Shown here: positions 22,501-35,800 of the stretch, piece by piece | Layout: every line of letters begins with the position of its first letter | Position numbering within the stretch: position 1 is the stretch's first letter | Origin: Neocallimastix lanati (nom. inval.) | Lineage: Eukaryota; Neocallimastigomycota; Neocallimastigomycetes; Neocallimastigales; Neocallimastigaceae | Direction of reading: 5' to 3' | Length of the DNA stretch: 64,000 nucleotides | Assembly: GCA_016946835.1 (NCBI GenBank) | Contig: JACVTC010000003.1 | Location: 87,501-151,500, forward strand | Notes under the pieces: model-generated | Told to the model about the DNA's origin: nothing | Seen by the model: only the letters and a program-made list of their open reading frames with translations | Databases searched by the model: none | Translations under genes and position numbers: made by a program

Positions 22501-23410
22501 TAAATTCATAATTATTAATTTTTACTGGTAATCGAACAATAATTCCTTCTGAGTATTCTTCATCTTGTGTTGCTAGTTGGATTCTTCCACGACTTTTTCC
22601 AACTGTTTCATGTTCACCAGGTAATTTATCAAAATACTGCTTAGTAACGATGCTTAGGTTACTACAAGAATCAATTAAAAGTTTTCCTAGTACTCCGTCA
22701 ACACTTGCATCAACCATTGCTAAGTCTTCTTCGGCTACTTCATTACTTTTACTTATGTAGCTATGGTCATAGTTATTTACTAATAAAGTTCGTGCTATTA
22801 CATTGTCTACAGTTCCAATTATTTTAGACTTTTCTAACTTTAAACCTTGAGTTAATTGTGAACGAATTTTAGGACATGCATTCAAGAGTTGACCTATCGT
22901 AATACTGGATTTAAGATTATTTAAATCATCCATAATATTGTAAGGTTCCTTATTATTCATCATTTTGATATTCCTTTTTACTAATTGAGTATTTCCATTA
23001 TTAGTTTCCTTAGTTTTTGTTGAAATTAATTTTTCCAAAGTATTAGTTTTATTTTGTTGATTATCTTTATTCATTTTTATATCTTCTATTTCATTATCGA
23101 TTACAAGTATATCTTCAGATTCAACTTTTTCCTTTCCTTTTGATGAATAATTGTTGTTTTCTTCTTTACTTTCTCTTACTCTTGTCATATTTCTTAATTC
23201 CTTTTCTTTTTGTTTTTCTTTGTTAATATTTGGTTGAGTTAAAATTGAAGGAAGTATTTGATTTTTATAAACTTTATTTGGTTTATTATGCAGCTCATTT
23301 TCTTTCTTCTTTCTTAAAGCAGGAGTTGCGAAAGGACGTGGATTATCTTTTAAACTTTTATGTACTTTCTTGGAATTATTTTCTTCCTTTTCGCTGTTAT
23401 TATCATTCAT
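19595..23410 (-). CDS. pol: Gypsy Pol polyprotein (protease, RT, RNase H, integrase)
   Basis: 1271 residues from the first ATG. Protease core LLIDSCSNLSIV near residue 243, where the usual Asp-Ser/Thr-Gly is Asp-Ser-Cys. Reverse transcriptase with CIDYRKVN and TTLDLFSGFHQI, active site VFIDDVLIYS near 600. RNase H starts at RTDASYNGIGG near 745. Integrase has a zinc-binding HHCC region (GHEGYY ... CEKCQ, about 937-970) and the DDE core: LGLDIIGP near 995, TTDNGVQF near 1057, NGLTENRN near 1090. A GPY/F-type module (YYNGPFKILKI) lies near 1232. The frame is also open upstream of this ATG, through 23411-23627, overlapping the end of gag in the -1 frame. Pol is therefore probably made by -1 frameshifting rather than from its own start. 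No inactivating stop or shift seen. Confidence -1.
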   Translation of the reverse strand: MNDNNSEKEENNSKKVHKSLKDNPRPFATPALRKKKENELHNKPNKVYKNQILPSILTQPNINKEKQKEKELRNMTRVRESKEENNNYSSKGKEKVESEDILVIDNEIEDIKMNKDNQQNKTNTLEKLISTKTKETNNGNTQLVKRNIKMMNNKEPYNIMDDLNNLKSSITIGQLLNACPKIRSQLTQGLKLEKSKIIGTVDNVIARTLLVNNYDHSYISKSNEVAEEDLAMVDASVDGVLGKLLIDSCSNLSIVTKQYFDKLPGEHETVGKSRGRIQLATQDEEYSEGIIVRLPVKINNYEFNADFRIIEKEDSFYDMLINFKTQIDHCLFIHPTLNSLCKLLSESEYEEIAKINNQYYDEESIICTIRKVKETNNEKEIIKELTPMEFIESDEFLSTLNKDYKEQIIKILKEMIDIVATSTEELTPSKLSPHKIRLKANSKPVKLRSYRLTKLKSDILKEELTKLIKKGLIEPSCSEWSSPVVLILKHNGKWRLCIDYRKVNDITEKDSYSVPYIDEIFDSLGGAKIFTTLDLFSGFHQILMDEESVEVTTFTTKFGNYQFKVMPFGLTGAPSTFQREMNKILFPFIGEFVYVFIDDVLIYSKSIEEHLIHIKQVLEVFKENKLKINIEKCHFLQTEVDVLGHKLTTKGLSPMESKITAIKKWEAPSSIHELRSFLGAIGYYRDFIPKYAQITSPLCKLLKKNTKYEWNKEQQESFELLKEKLINAPILKFPSFDKPFIIRTDASYNGIGGVLLQKEEETGKEHPIHFISRSLQKAEKNYGITDLEGTALFCCMTKFKSYIEGNPLPTTIYTDHKPLVGLFKNKEPLNARQTRWCLTASMLGINIKYESGKKNVLADALSRMKSKEERKILLTKITNGNNEELLSKVIKEFINEKFTVIDGEDYFIDNGNYRKLITDENERFKLILEAHNIGHEGYYKTYQRLKKNFYWNHMIKDIKRIVSNCEKCQLNRPQPYPEPTENHPTKVEGPFVHLGLDIIGPLPKTRNNNQYIIVTVDYFTKWVEAEPTENITSSDIIKFLINVFARHGVPQVITTDNGVQFTSDMTKIFLDLYDVYVKFVATYHPESNGLTENRNKEIGKLLRLLGRKNQDWDEVLPSALWALRTTKNTATGHSSFELVYGREDQQPYDIAIRTIENAGKSYDEILMEKFVRHYQWTREACENVKNANKYWATRREEQISMKKGKELKAGDLVLVRNFSRTKLEPYYNGPFKILKIQFNTATLIDQKTGKQLDRNVHFKNLVKFNSAYREA

Positions 23411-23592
23411 TTTTCTTTTTATAGCATTTATAATGATATTATCCTCACTTTCAGTTGTGTCACTAAAATCAGATTCTTCAGATTCTTTATTAAAGGAATT
23501 ATTATCAATTGGGGTATTCTTGGTAAAAGTATTATTTTGTAAATTATTTAATGAAGCTATTGTTTTGTCATTGGGAGTGCTTCTGCTCCCAT

Positions 23593-24498
23593 TTAGAAGT
23601 TTAAAGACTTTTTGGAATATATTTCTTTTTTATTTTTTTCCATAATCTTATTTAATTGAGGGCAATAGTATGAGTAATGACCTTCTTCCTTACAGAAGAA
23701 GCAAGTTTTAACAGATAAATTTCTCATTTTCTGGGTTGATTCTTCTATAATATCTTGAGGTTTCAGTTTATTATTTGTTTGACTTGTTTGGAAAGTTTCG
23801 TTTCTTCTTTTAGGATAAAGTCTTGAAGTAGTACTGTTTTGATTATTTTGATTATGCTGGGAATTATTAACATTATAGGTATTAATATTATTGTTCCTTA
23901 CAGAAAGTCTATCTACTTTCTCGGCAATTTTGAAAGCTTTCTCCATACTTATATCATCTTTAAGGGATAATTTCTTCCAGGCTTCATAATTATTTTGAAT
24001 AGAGTCAATATAATCTAGTACACCAATGCGCTTTCTTCTCTTTTTATCAAGTTTAGTGTACAAAGTTCTATATCTTACATTAAAGTCTTTAATCTTTTCG
24101 TTTCTTTTAATTCGCATTGCACGAAGTTCTTTAAGAAGTAAATTTTGGTCTTCTTTAATACCGTAAAAATTTTCAAGACTTGAAATAATTTTTTCAAGAG
24201 AAGGAAATTTATCATCATCAACATTTTCTTCTTCATCATCTTCTTCTTCATCTGATGAATCATCACTTTCATCATCACTATCTTCTCCCAAATCTTCAAT
24301 AACGCGTTGTACTTCACCAGAGCTGGTAAGTAAACAAGCATTAAATATTGTTTCCGGATCTGTGATACCTTGTATCTTGATCCAAAGTTTTAATTCAGTA
24401 GCCCAGGACTTTATATCTAAATTGTCCTTGCTAAGCTTCACTATGTCTCGTAATTCTTTCTTTAATTCTTTAAAACTTAAAGTACTTTTAGTAGACAT
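23593..24498 (-). CDS. gag: Gypsy Gag protein
   Basis: 301 residues, start MSTKSTLSFKELKKELRD. A retrotransposon capsid-like helical region (WATELKLWIKIQG ... LKELRAMRIKRNEKI) is followed by a Gln/Asn-rich linker and a CCHC zinc knuckle, CFFCKEEGHYSYYC, near the C terminus. A stretch of Asp/Glu residues lies at about 70-95. It should form the capsid and bind the element RNA. The last 35 nt overlap the open pol frame; the codons there contain AAA AAG, a plausible slip site, but it is not a perfect X XXY YYZ heptamer. Confidence -1.
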   Translation of the reverse strand: MSTKSTLSFKELKKELRDIVKLSKDNLDIKSWATELKLWIKIQGITDPETIFNACLLTSSGEVQRVIEDLGEDSDDESDDSSDEEEDDEEENVDDDKFPSLEKIISSLENFYGIKEDQNLLLKELRAMRIKRNEKIKDFNVRYRTLYTKLDKKRRKRIGVLDYIDSIQNNYEAWKKLSLKDDISMEKAFKIAEKVDRLSVRNNNINTYNVNNSQHNQNNQNSTTSRLYPKRRNETFQTSQTNNKLKPQDIIEESTQKMRNLSVKTCFFCKEEGHYSYYCPQLNKIMEKNKKEIYSKKSLNF

Positions 24499-25866
24499 TT
24501 CGTTTTTAGTTAATAATTTTTTTATTGTAAATTAACGAGGTTATTAAATACGAATAAATTTGAAAGTCCAACTTTAAAAATATAATTTAACAAGTAATTT
24601 AATATCGAATCAAATTTTAAAACAATATATCTTAGTAATTTTTGAAAATAATAATTTTATTTGCTTTCTTTAGTAAGTATAAGCTCGAAATCCTTATCGA
24701 CAACTTAGTAGAAATTATAAAGCACGAGGTTCTTTTCGACTACTTTTTTAAGAATAATTTTAAGTTCGAAATCTTTATCGACAACTTAATAGAATAATTT
24801 TAAGTTCGAAATCTTTATCGACAACTTAATAGAATATTTTTCAAGCTCGAAATCTTTATCGACCACTTGAATTTTGTAATTTAGTATATTTGTAGTAATA
24901 AATTTAGAAGCAAAGTTTTATTTATTATTTTCACCTTTCAAAAATTTTTCTTTTTAAACGATAAATATTGTATTGTTATAGCTAATAAAATTATTAATTA
25001 ATTATAATTATTAAATACAAAAAAATAATCTTTATTGTCGTACAATCTGATAGTACACACTGTCTGACGTGCAGCTTACCTAATGGTGTCATGCCACGCG
25101 TGTGCCACGATTACTATATTCAATATAAAATATAGCAGTTCAGAGCCCACTAGCCCAATTACTATGTAGGATAAACTTAATCCGATAATCTATGTACGGA
25201 ATAAAAAAATTTTAAAAGTATTCAATAATATTTTTATTAACTAATAAAAATTAACTAAAAACACAATATTTTCAAAGTAAATTAAGATTCTATTACAGGA
25301 ATTATATAACAAATAAAGTACCAGTAATAAAAAAAAATAAAAAAAATTTAAATGGCGAAGTTAGCCAAAGTCTGATACTTTATATAATAAAGTGCCTTAT
25401 AACTAGCACAAAGAAAAGTAAAAAAAATTATATAAAAAAAACAATCTTACGCCTTCGGTGACGTAAGCTCCTTATTCGCCAATGCTTGGAAAGTACCCGC
25501 ACCTTCGTGTGTTGAAACGTTGAAGGTTGAACTATTATTACCGGGTCGGTAACCAAATACCTTCGTCTACTTTCCAATTAATCTCCAAATTAACTACTAT
25601 TCAATAACCTACTATGAATAGAGTTAATTTGTTGCTATCTGAGAATACACTGTGTATGAGCTCTATCCGCTCCTTGTTATAATTTTACAAAATTTGTTTT
25701 TTTAGAATCTTAATTTTACTTATTTAAAAAAAATTTTTTTTATATATATATATCAAACAAGCGCCATGGGTTAATCAAAGGATTAACGACTTACTTGTTT
25801 ATCAATATAAAATAAAAAAAAAATTAAAAAAAAATCTATGTTATTTACTATTATTTCTATTTAATT
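24499..25866 (-). other. Leader (5' UTR) of the gypsy element
   Basis: About 1.4 kb between PBS and gag, GC-richer than host DNA. Contains a tandem repeat at 24670-24875 and small hairpins, such as CTTACG...CGTAAG near 25448-25469 and GTTAATC-AAAG-GATTAAC near 25772-25789. It may hold packaging or dimerisation signals; this is an inference. No coding frame. Confidence -1.
24670..24875 (-). repeat. Tandem repeat in the gypsy leader
   Basis: Four to five imperfect copies of a unit of about 40 bp with the core TTCGAAATCTTTATCGACAA, ending in CTTAATAGAATAA. Confidence -1.
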
Positions 25867-25883
25867 CCCCGATATCTCCACCA
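25867..25883 (-). promoter_or_regulatory. Gypsy primer-binding site
   Basis: Minus strand TGGTGGAGATATCGGGG, six bases inside the 5' LTR. It begins with TGG, complementary to the CCA end of a tRNA; the rest would pair with a tRNA 3' end. The tRNA species is not identified. Confidence -1.
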
Positions 25884-25889
25884 TATAAA

Positions 25890-26229
25890 TGTTAAGGTTT
25901 TAGAGAATTAAATAAAAATAAAGTAAGGAAACACAAATTTTATTTATTTATTTATTATTTTTATTTATAAATTTATTTTATTTTATTTGATTTGATTTTA
26001 TTTTATTTTATTTTATTTTATTTGATGATATTTAAAAATTAGTAGCAAAATTTACAACTATTTATACTTTTTTTTTCAAGGCATAAAAGTTGTTCTTGCC
26101 ACTAAATTACATTTTATTATTATTTTTCTTTTTATATATAAAAACTATTAAATTTAAATTGATTTTTATAATCAATTATATAAAATTTAATTATAACAAT
26201 ATAAATAAAATACATTTATAATATTAATA

Positions 26230-26269
<40 letters not shown>

Positions 26270-26774
26270 TTATTTATTTAAAAATATCTATCTAAAATAT
26301 TACTAATAAGAATTTATTTAATTGGCTAAAATTTTTATTACAATCTGTTAAAATATTCAAATAAAAATAAAAATACTATTCTAATATAAAGGTTTTTAAT
26401 AAAATAAAATATTTTTCAATATAAAATAAAACATTTCGATATAAAATTTTATAATAAAAGTTAAAATATAATATATAAATTTTTAATTATCAATATATAA
26501 AAATATTATTAATACAAATTTTCATTATTAATATAAAAATAAAAAAATAAGATTTATTATTAATATTGTTAATATAAGTTTTAAATATATAAAAATATTA
26601 CTATTAATATAAGATTTAATATAAAAATTATAAAGTTTAATATAATTTTTGATCTAATTTTTAATCTTTGAATTTAAAAATTTATTAAAGTACAAAAATA
26701 ATAATGTACACATAATGTATTAGAAATAAATCGTAGATTTAATTAAGAATGCATTATTTAGTACATTCTTATCA
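25890..26774 (-). repeat. 5' LTR of the gypsy element
   Basis: Copy of 18701-19576, a few bases longer around the T run (extra TTATTTATTTA block). It should carry the promoter of the element, reading leftward. Confidence -1.
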
Positions 26775-26783
26775 ATTAAAATT

Positions 26784-27327
26784 GTCGTTCCAGGTTCTAT
26801 CCTGGCTGTTAAGGCGTTACGTCTTAGAGCATAAGGCTTATGGTTCGAATCCGCTCTATAACCTTATTAGTTTTCCCTTCGGGTTTTTATGATAATGCGT
26901 TGATAGAGCAATTACAGGTAAGTATATTGGATTAAGTATGATGGATTTGTAGGTGATTTGGACTCTGGTCAAAACTAAGGTGTTTTGGGCATATTTAGGA
27001 AAAACGGCACAAACCTGTCTAGATACTAAAGTTATATCCAAATTGTAAATAATATGGTCAATTTCCTTAATTATACCTTCTCAAAAACTAATTAAGATTT
27101 CTGCTATTCCCGATGATAGAGGGGTGGGTGGTATGACGGTCAGTCTGGATTTTCGTAATCTGTTGGGGACCATGCTTAGTACCTTAAATCCCTCTTAGAG
27201 GTAGTAGAGCGTCGACGTCAAAATGATAAGGCATGTAAGTATCTGTTCCTTAAAATACACTCATGTGACCTACCAATGATGTAGAAATCATGTGAGAAAA
27301 AGTCTAAAAAAAAAAAAAAAAAAAAAA
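26784..27327 (+). mobile_element. tRNA-derived SINE, copy 2, with poly-A tail
   Basis: About 540 bp. The head has TGGCTGTTAAGGCGT and a perfect pol III B box, GGTTCGAATCC (26842-26852), spaced as in a tRNA gene of the Leu/Ser type, with imperfect acceptor-stem pairing. It ends in A22 (27306-27327). The target duplication ATATTATTAAAATT follows the tail (27327-27340); the 5' copy is split by the gypsy insertion, with one half left of 18701 and the rest at 26775-26783. The body is non-coding and GC-richer than host DNA. Confidence -1.
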
Positions 27328-27658
27328 TATTATTAAAATTAAAATTTTTAATCTTTAAATTTCAAATTATATCAATTTTTTATATAAAAAAAAATTTTTT
27401 TTTAATAAATTTATTTATTTTTAATTAAAATATATATTAATTTTGAACATAACAAAAATAATATACTTTTATACTTTTACATAAATAATTAATTCAAATT
27501 TACTTTATATGCATATATAGAGACATATAATAATATATAAATTTACAAACTTTATTTTATAATTTTATAATATAAAAAATAATCTTCAATACTACAAATA
27601 TTAAATACGATAAATTTGAAATTTTGGTTTGTTAATTTAACTTATTTGAATATTTACA

Positions 27659-27659
<1 letters not shown>
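27328..27659. other. Intergenic A+T-rich DNA
   Basis: Starts with the 3' target duplication of the SINE. No gene seen. Confidence -1.
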
Positions 27660-27690
<31 letters not shown>

Positions 27691-29455
27691 CTATTTTATT
27701 TTATTTTATTTTATTTTATTCAATCTGTACTTTCTATTTAACATTCCACTATTTATTTTATTTTATTTTTTTTCAATCTGTACTTTCTATTTAACATTCT
27801 ACTATTTATTTTATTTTATTTTATTTTATTTTATTCAATCTGTACTTTATATTCATATTTCTACTATTTATTTTATTTTATTTTATTTTATTCAATCTGT
27901 ACGTTATATTTAACATTCTACTATTTATTTTATTTTATTTTATTTTATTTTATTTTATTCAATCTGTACTTTATATTCATATTTCTACTATTTATTTTAT
28001 TTTATTTTATTTTATTTTATTTTATTTTATTTTATTCAATCTGTACTTTATATTCATATTTCTACTATTTATTTTATTTTATTTTATTTTATTTTATTTT
28101 ATTTTATTTTATTTTATTTTATTTTATTTTATTTTATTTTATTTTATTTTATTTTATTTTATTTTATTTTATTTTATTTTATTTTATTTTATTTTATTTT
28201 ATTTTATTTTATTTTATTTTATTTTATTTTATTTTATTTTATTTTATTTTATTTATTTATTTTATTTTATTTTATTTATTTTATTTTATTTATTTTATTT
28301 TATTTTATTTTATTTTATTTTATTTTATTTTATTTTATTTTATTCAATCTGTACTTATATTTATGTTTCTACTATTCATTTTATTTTATTTTATTTTATT
28401 TTATTTTATTTTATTTTATTTTATTTTATTTTATTTTATTTTATTTTATTTTATTTTATTCAATCTGTACTTTATATTCATATTTCTACTATTTATTTTA
28501 TTTTATTTTATTTTATTTTATTTTATTTTATTAAATCTGTACTTTATATTCATATTTCTACTATTTATTTTATTTTATTTTATTTTATTTTATTTTATTT
28601 TATTAAATCTGTACTTTATATTCATATTTCTACTATTTATTTTATTTTATTTTATTTATTTTATTTTATTTTATTTTATTTTATTTTATTTTATTTTATT
28701 TTATTTTATTTTATTTTATTTTATTTTATTTTATTTTATTTTATTTTATTTTATTTTATTTTATTTTATTTTATTCAATCTGTACTTCATATTTATATTT
28801 CTACTATTTATTTTATTTTATTTTATTTTATTTTATTTTATTTTATTTTATTTTATTTTATTTTATTTTATTTTATTTTATTTTATTTTATTTTATTTTA
28901 TTTTATTTTATTTTATTTTATTTTATTTTATTTTATTTTATTTTATTTTATTTTATTTTATTTTATTTTATTTTATTTTATTTTATTTTATTTTATTTTA
29001 TTTTATTTTATTTTATTTTATTTTATTCAATCTGTACTTCATATTTATATTTCTACTATTTATTTTATTTTATTTTATTTTATTTTATTTATTTTATTTT
29101 ATTTTATTTTATTTTATTTTATTTATTTTATTTTATTTTATTTATTTTATTTTATTTTATTTTATTTTATTTTATTTTATTTTATTTTATTTTATTTTAT
29201 TTTATTTTATTTTATTTTATTTTATTTTATTTTATTTTATTTTATTTTATTTTATTTTATTTTATTTTATTTTATTTTATTTTATTCAATCTGTACTTCA
29301 TATTTATATTTCTACTATTTATTTTATTTTATTTTATTTTATTTTATTTTATTTTATTTTATTTTATTTTATTTTATTCAATCTGTACTTCATATTTATA
29401 TTTCTACTATTTATTTTATTTTATTTTATTTTATTTTATTTTATTTTATTTTATT
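27660..29455. repeat. (TTTTA)n satellite with interspersed unit
   Basis: A T30 run, then about 1.75 kb of (TTTTA)n blocks of varying length, separated a dozen times by a conserved 35-40 bp sequence (TTCAATCTGTACTTTATATT, then CATATTTCTACTATTTATTT). A diverged, inverted relative occurs at 48140-48390. The 366-codon open frame over it reflects the 15-bp coding period of (TTTTA)3 and is not a gene. Confidence -1.
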
Positions 29456-29598
29456 TTAATTAATTAATTAAATAAAAATTATTTTTATTAATAATAATAA
29501 TAATAATAATAATAATTAGTATTATTATTAATCAGTATTATTATTATTAATTATTATTATTATGTTTATAATTACTATTTTGTATTTCTTATTATGTA

Positions 29599-32392
<2,794 letters not shown>

Positions 32393-32540
32393 TTTTTTTT
32401 TTTTTTTTTTTTATTGTTTTAAATTTTTTTAAAACACTCCATTAATATTAAATATTTAAAAAAAAAATTTTTTTTTTTAATTTAATTGAAAAGTAAAAAT
32501 TTTAATAAATTTTTACTTTTTAGGTAATTATATTTAATTA

Positions 32541-32576
<36 letters not shown>

Positions 32577-32823
32577 TGTTAACGTATGTTAATTTTATTA
32601 ATATAAAGTTATAGTCTAGCTTAAGTTTAATAAAATATTAAATTAAATTATATTAAATATATTGTAATTACAAATTAAAATATAAATTAGTATGTATCTA
32701 GAACAAGCCACAATTAAATATAAAAACATGTAATTTTATCTGTACTTTAAATCTTTGTTAACCATTTATATAACACTTGCGTTATATATCTAATTATTAA
32801 TAAATAAATATTAAACAATAACA
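32577..32823 (+). repeat. 5' LTR of copia copy 1
   Basis: Starts TGTTAACGTATG and ends AACAATAACA. It lies head-on upstream of the CotH gene. Confidence -1.
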
Positions 32824-32839
32824 GATTAAGAGTCTCAGT
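32824..32839 (+). promoter_or_regulatory. Copia copy 1 primer-binding site (tRNA-Lys anticodon arm)
   Basis: GATTAAGAGTCTCAG starts directly after the LTR. Its complement, CTGAGACTCTTAATC, is the anticodon stem-loop of a tRNA-Lys with anticodon CUU. This implies priming by a 5' half-tRNA, as known for Drosophila copia with initiator Met tRNA. Confidence -1.
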
Positions 32840-32897
32840 ACTCTATAATAAATTACAAAGCTTTAAATTTAAAAATCGATTTTAACAAAGTATTAAG

Positions 32898-35800
32898 ATG
32901 GCCTATCAATTTAACTTAGCTAAGGACCAACGTCTTCGTGGTGTATCCAATTTTGCCACATGGAATTTCCTTATCATGACTGCAGCTAGGAGATATGGAA
33001 TGGAAGAATTCATTGAAGAAGATGTTATCTCTCACCTGAAGGATAATAACTATAGACTTAATCCTAATGAAGAATCTAAGACGGTAAAAGCTATCCTGAA
33101 GATTATTGAGGAATTACAATTAAATCGTGGAGAAAATGTAAACTACAATGAAGTGTTTACTCAAAACCGAAATAGAATCATTGCTAAAGCAGAAGAGAAA
33201 GACTCTCAGTTAATGCTTATGGTGATTCAAAACGTTGAAGAAAAAATATTAAGGGAAGTTAGTAGAATGAAGAAAACATTCACAATTATGGAAAAACTAA
33301 CTTCAAAATACGGTGATAAGAATAATGACACTGAATACTGGCTCAAGAAATTGCGAAAACTTAAGGCAAATGACCGCAGCCAAATAATGAAGATGGCTGA
33401 TAGCGTAAATGAAATATTCGGTGAAATGGAAGATGCCGGAGTAAATTTGACTGAAAGGGAAAAATTAAAGTACATGTTCAATATTTTACCAAATGACTTT
33501 AAAAACATTATAGATGTAACTTTAGAAACTACCGCCAGACAATTATATGAAAGTATAAAAGATAGAATTTCAGCTAGACCATATCTAGAAAATTGGGAAA
33601 ATACAATGGATGAACATGATGATCATGATGATCCAATGGATATAGATCTAATTGAAAAACGTTATAAAAATAAAAACTATCATAAAGGAAAAGGTTTTGT
33701 TAAGAAAATAAACAGAAACAATAACAAAACTAACAAAAATTTATATTGTCATATTTGTGAGATAAGAGGACATCTCACAAAAGATTGTAAATACAATATG
33801 AAAGCAAGAGAAAACAAAAAAGAAGGGAGGCAACAATCACTCTACCAGAAAAACCATAAAAATGAAGAAAAAGAATTAAAATCATTTGGTTTAGTGGAAA
33901 AAATAACTTCTAAATATGAAGAAAGTGACAGCGAAAGAGATGATAATTTTGAAGACATCAGACCATTATGTGAACCACATATTAATGATGCTTTGCTAAT
34001 TGAATCAATAAATGAACCATATAATATAGATAATGATGAAAAATCTGTAAACATAATTGAAAGAAATATAGAAAGTAACGAAACAGTTGAATGGTATTAT
34101 GATAGTGGAGCTTACGAACATGTAACTAATGATAAAAACCTTTTGAAAGATTATAAAGAAGATTTTGTACAACTAAGATGTGCAAACAATACTACTTTAG
34201 ACTTTGAAGGATATGGTAGTTGTGAATTTACCATAAACAACTACCATATAAAATTAAACAAAGTGTTATATTCAAAAAAGGCACATAAAAACTTGATAAG
34301 TGCCATCGAATTCGCAAAAATAGGTATAACATCCGTTATTGAGCCAATAAGTCAAGAAAAAGTAAAATTGACTATATCTGACTGTGATAAAAATGTTATC
34401 GGAACGTTTCTATCAACTGATTTTAATCAATTTAAAATAAACACAAAAAGTATAATAAATAATCAAAATATTTTATCATTAGATGATTTAGGGCAAAACA
34501 GTCTAGAAATATGGCACAGAAGAATGGGCCATCAATATATAAGAAATATTTCTAAACATTTAGAACTACACGAGATCAAGATCCCAAAATGTAAAGAATG
34601 TAAAGTAGTAAAAATGAAGCATTCCCCACATAATGGGAACAATCCTAAATCAAACAAGATACTTGAAGTTATACACTCTGACATTTCGGGGCCATATAAC
34701 AGTTCTATTAATGACAAAAAATATTTTATAACTTTCTTGGACGAATATTCGTGGAAAGTTTGGCTCTTCACTTTAAAATCTAAAGCTGAAGCGCCAGACA
34801 TTATAATCGATTTTCTAAAATACCTTAACAATCAATTTGATAATTATAAAGTTAAAATATTTAAAACAGATGGTGGTAAAGAATATAAAAATAAGAAAAT
34901 AAGAAGATACTGTAAAGATAATGGAATTGAAAAATCATTCTCTCCACCATATTGTCCAGAAAATAATGGAAAAGCCGAAAGGATAAATCAAACAATAAAA
35001 AACACAGCTAAAACTTTATTATTTTGGGCAAAATTATCTGAAAATTTCTGGGAATATGCAGTAAGACATGCGGCTTATTTGTATAATATGATTCCTCATG
35101 AAGGAAATAATAATTTAATACCTGATGAAGTCATATCAGGAAAAAGTATTTCTTTAAAACACTTAAGAATTTTTGGATGTAAATGTTATTATATTGATAA
35201 TATGGAAAACAAATCCAATTTCACTCCAAAAGCAAAGGAAGGAATATTTCTTGGTTTCAGCAAGAAAAATTACTCATATAGGATTATGGACATAAAAAAC
35301 AAAAGAATACACCATGTCAGAGAAGTAGAATGTTTAGAGGAATGTCCAGCAAACTATATATATGAGAAAGAAGGATTTGTGGACCCATATTTCTCTTTTA
35401 CAAAAATTGATAATAATATAGTAAATAATAATAATAATGAAAATAATCATATTATAAATGAAAATATAATTAATAATATAGAAAACATAAATAATGTTCT
35501 AAACAATGAAAATAATAATTTAAATGAAAACAATAATAATATTGATTTAAATAACATTATTGTAAACGATAATTTAAACAATATGAACATGGATAACGAG
35601 GATAATAAAATAGAAGCAGAAAATAATTTACATGATAATAACACGAAAATAATTATTAATATTTTAGATAATATGAATAATAATAAAAATATAGATAAAG
35701 GTAAAGAAAATATGGTTTATAATATTAACAACGACGATATAATTAATTTAAACAATAAAAATAACAAAATTAAAACCATAACCTTAGAAAAGGACACAAA

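Larger units (their letters stand above)
18701..26774 (-). mobile_element. Complete Ty3/gypsy LTR retrotransposon
   Basis: An 8.07 kb element on the minus strand: LTR (TG...CA), primer-binding site, leader, gag, pol, LTR. ATTA flanks both ends (18697-18700 and 26775-26778) as target duplication. The LTRs differ visibly only around the T run, and both frames are open, so the insertion is young and may be competent. Domain order protease, RT, RNase H, integrase defines the Ty3/gypsy group. No chromodomain follows the integrase. Confidence -1.

Noticed and set aside
26784-26870. Functional tRNA gene
   Set aside because: The B box is perfect, but the D arm is shortened and the acceptor stem pairs poorly; the poly-A tail and target duplication point to a SINE.
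28363-29463. 366-codon open frame
   Set aside because: The pentamer (TTTTA)n has a 15-bp coding period without stops; purely low complexity.
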